Source: Yarrowia lipolytica
Lineage: Eukaryota; Ascomycota; Dipodascomycetes; Dipodascales
Direction: 5' to 3'
Length of the DNA stretch: 64,000 bases
Assembly: GCF_001761485.1 (NCBI RefSeq)
Contig: NC_090770.1
Coordinates: 1,612,001-1,676,000, forward strand
Shown: positions 63,081-64,000 of the stretch, in pieces
Layout of the letters: each line of letters begins with the position of its first letter
How positions within the stretch are numbered: position 1 is the first letter of the stretch
Notes under the pieces: generated by a model
The model's input: only the letters and a program-made list of their open reading frames with translations
Told to the model about the DNA's origin: nothing
Database searches by the model: none
Translations under genes and position numbers: made by a program

Positions 63081-64000
63081 CTAGTTGGGGAAAGCACGAG
63101 AATAAAAGGTTTCCCAGACCTCAATGGCCTCCTTCTGGGTCTCGACGGCGTTTTCCAAGAAAATCTCAATGGCGTTTCGGAAGTCATCAAACTTTTCATT
63201 CTCAAACCGCACATCCACCTCCTTCTTGATGGTGCTGCTCACGTCGTCAAACTTGACCTTGGCGTTGACCAGCTTCTTTTCGTACTCCTGCACCTGGTCC
63301 TTGAGCACGTTGAGCCGCTGCTGTTGGGTCTTGCCCTGCCGCAACAGCTTGTCGAGGTTGGCCTTGCGCTTGGTCAGCTCAGACTCAATGTTTTGAATCA
63401 CCTGGAAATGCTTGGACCGCTGAGAAAAAGTCGACCGCACAGACCCAATCACACGCAGGTACTCATCCATAGTAGAGCCCAGCGTTACCATATCCTGCTG
63501 GCTCTGACGGGCACAAATCTCCTTGATTCGCTCCACGGCGTCACTGAACTGGTACAGCACGTTGGACAGATGCTTGGAGATCTCCACGGTGCCCAGAGAC
63601 GACAAAACAGCAGCCACGTCACCCATGGACTCGGCCAGGTCTTTGCGCTGATGCACCACCAGCTCCAGCCCGCGCGACATGCTCTTGAGATGCGACTCCA
63701 GCACGTCCACGTAACCCCGCTTGTCCGAGAACCAGGGGTCGGTCTCGATGAACGACTTGGAGAAGGAGAACGACGACGACAGGGACGACATGAGTCCCGA
63801 TCCGGACCCCTCCTCGATCCACGCCTCCTCCTCGCTGCTTCCAGCAACTCCAGGCGCACTGTGCGAGTGCTTAATGTCTTGGTTCAGCTGCTCGGACTGC
63901 AGAAACAGCTGCAGGTCAGGGTCGTCCTGCAGCAGATGGTGGCGGGCAACCTTTTGAAGCATAGTCTCCAGCGCAGCTCGTCGGGCCTCCACAAAGTCCT
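63081..64000 (-). CDS. VPS5: Sorting nexin VPS5 (SNX1-like), C-terminal part
   Basis: The gene enters from beyond the right edge; the last 306 residues or so are visible. First comes the end of the PX domain (FVEARRAALETMLQKVARHH, then DDPDLQLFLQSE), then a Ser-rich linker, and then a full BAR domain (from about WFSDKRGYVDVLESHLKSM) with long amphipathic helices and the family ending AVETQKEAIEVWETFYSRAF before the stop. Vps5 with Vps17 forms the membrane-bending SNX-BAR part of retromer, which retrieves cargo such as the vacuolar sorting receptor from endosomes to the Golgi. The C-terminal W-E-T-F-Y motif is characteristic of Vps5/SNX1/2 and distinguishes it from Snx4 and Vps17. Confidence 0.92.
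   Translation of the reverse strand, partial: DFVEARRAALETMLQKVARHHLLQDDPDLQLFLQSEQLNQDIKHSHSAPGVAGSSEEEAWIEEGSGSGLMSSLSSSFSFSKSFIETDPWFSDKRGYVDVLESHLKSMSRGLELVVHQRKDLAESMGDVAAVLSSLGTVEISKHLSNVLYQFSDAVERIKEICARQSQQDMVTLGSTMDEYLRVIGSVRSTFSQRSKHFQVIQNIESELTKRKANLDKLLRQGKTQQQRLNVLKDQVQEYEKKLVNAKVKFDDVSSTIKKEVDVRFENEKFDDFRNAIEIFLENAVETQKEAIEVWETFYSRAFPN

Noticed and set aside
1-64000. CRISPR arrays, operons or prokaryotic defence systems
   Set aside because: Introns, tRNA introns, Pol III 5S gene and TATA promoters show eukaryotic DNA; the tandem repeats have no spacer structure.

Overview
The window reads as nuclear chromosomal DNA of an ascomycete yeast, most likely Yarrowia lipolytica or a close relative. 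The evidence is the intron style (GTGAGT donor, CTAAC placed only a few bases before the CAG acceptor, introns near the start codon), an isolated 5S rRNA gene outside any rDNA array, Mutyl-like Mutator transposase sequence, long gene-poor intergenic stretches rich in GTACTTGTAC and TACTGTAC words, and GC-rich codon use in the strongly expressed genes. The species name is an inference.

Left third (1-30 kb), gene-poor and transposon-rich. It opens with the 5' end of a WSC-domain cell-wall sensor-like gene, then a Mutator-like transposase gene (2783-6468) with a decayed 5' part, then a LAM-type sterol-transfer protein. A decayed coding fossil follows (13.1-14.9 kb), then an intron-bearing tRNA-Asp, a strongly biased zinc alcohol dehydrogenase, a second truncated Mutator-like copy (20.6-22.2 kb), and a very unusual pogo/Fot1-like transposase ORF (23.8-27.2 kb) with a coiled-coil insertion of about 300 residues inside its catalytic core.

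Middle (30-50 kb), the gene-dense part. In order: a copper amine oxidase, a CHCHD5/Mix14-type quadruple CX9C protein diverging from a queuosine-nucleotide glycosylase (QNG1), a BTB-like gene with a frame break, the splicing factor YSF3/SF3B5 diverging from THO2, the 5S rRNA gene, a short membrane-anchored ORF and an acid-sphingomyelinase-like phosphodiesterase. Three of these genes (MIX14, YSF3, THO2), and LSM1 further right, only make sense when spliced. In YSF3 the first coding exon is the ATG alone.

Right end (50-64 kb). tRNA-Lys(CTT, with intron), tRNA-Met(CAT), methylthioribose-1-phosphate isomerase (MRI1), two RNase H1-like sequences on the same strand (one an open 668-residue ORF, one a broken pseudogene), LSM1, and the C-terminal half of the retromer sorting nexin VPS5, which runs off the window.

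The genes are unrelated housekeeping functions and no operon-like system is visible. RNA metabolism recurs (YSF3, THO2, LSM1, QNG1, RNase H-like proteins, tRNAs, 5S), but I see no evidence that this clustering is functional. The most unusual items are the insertion-bearing pogo-like protein, the catalytic-domain-free Mutator derivative, and the RNase H-like ORF with an atypical N-terminal part.
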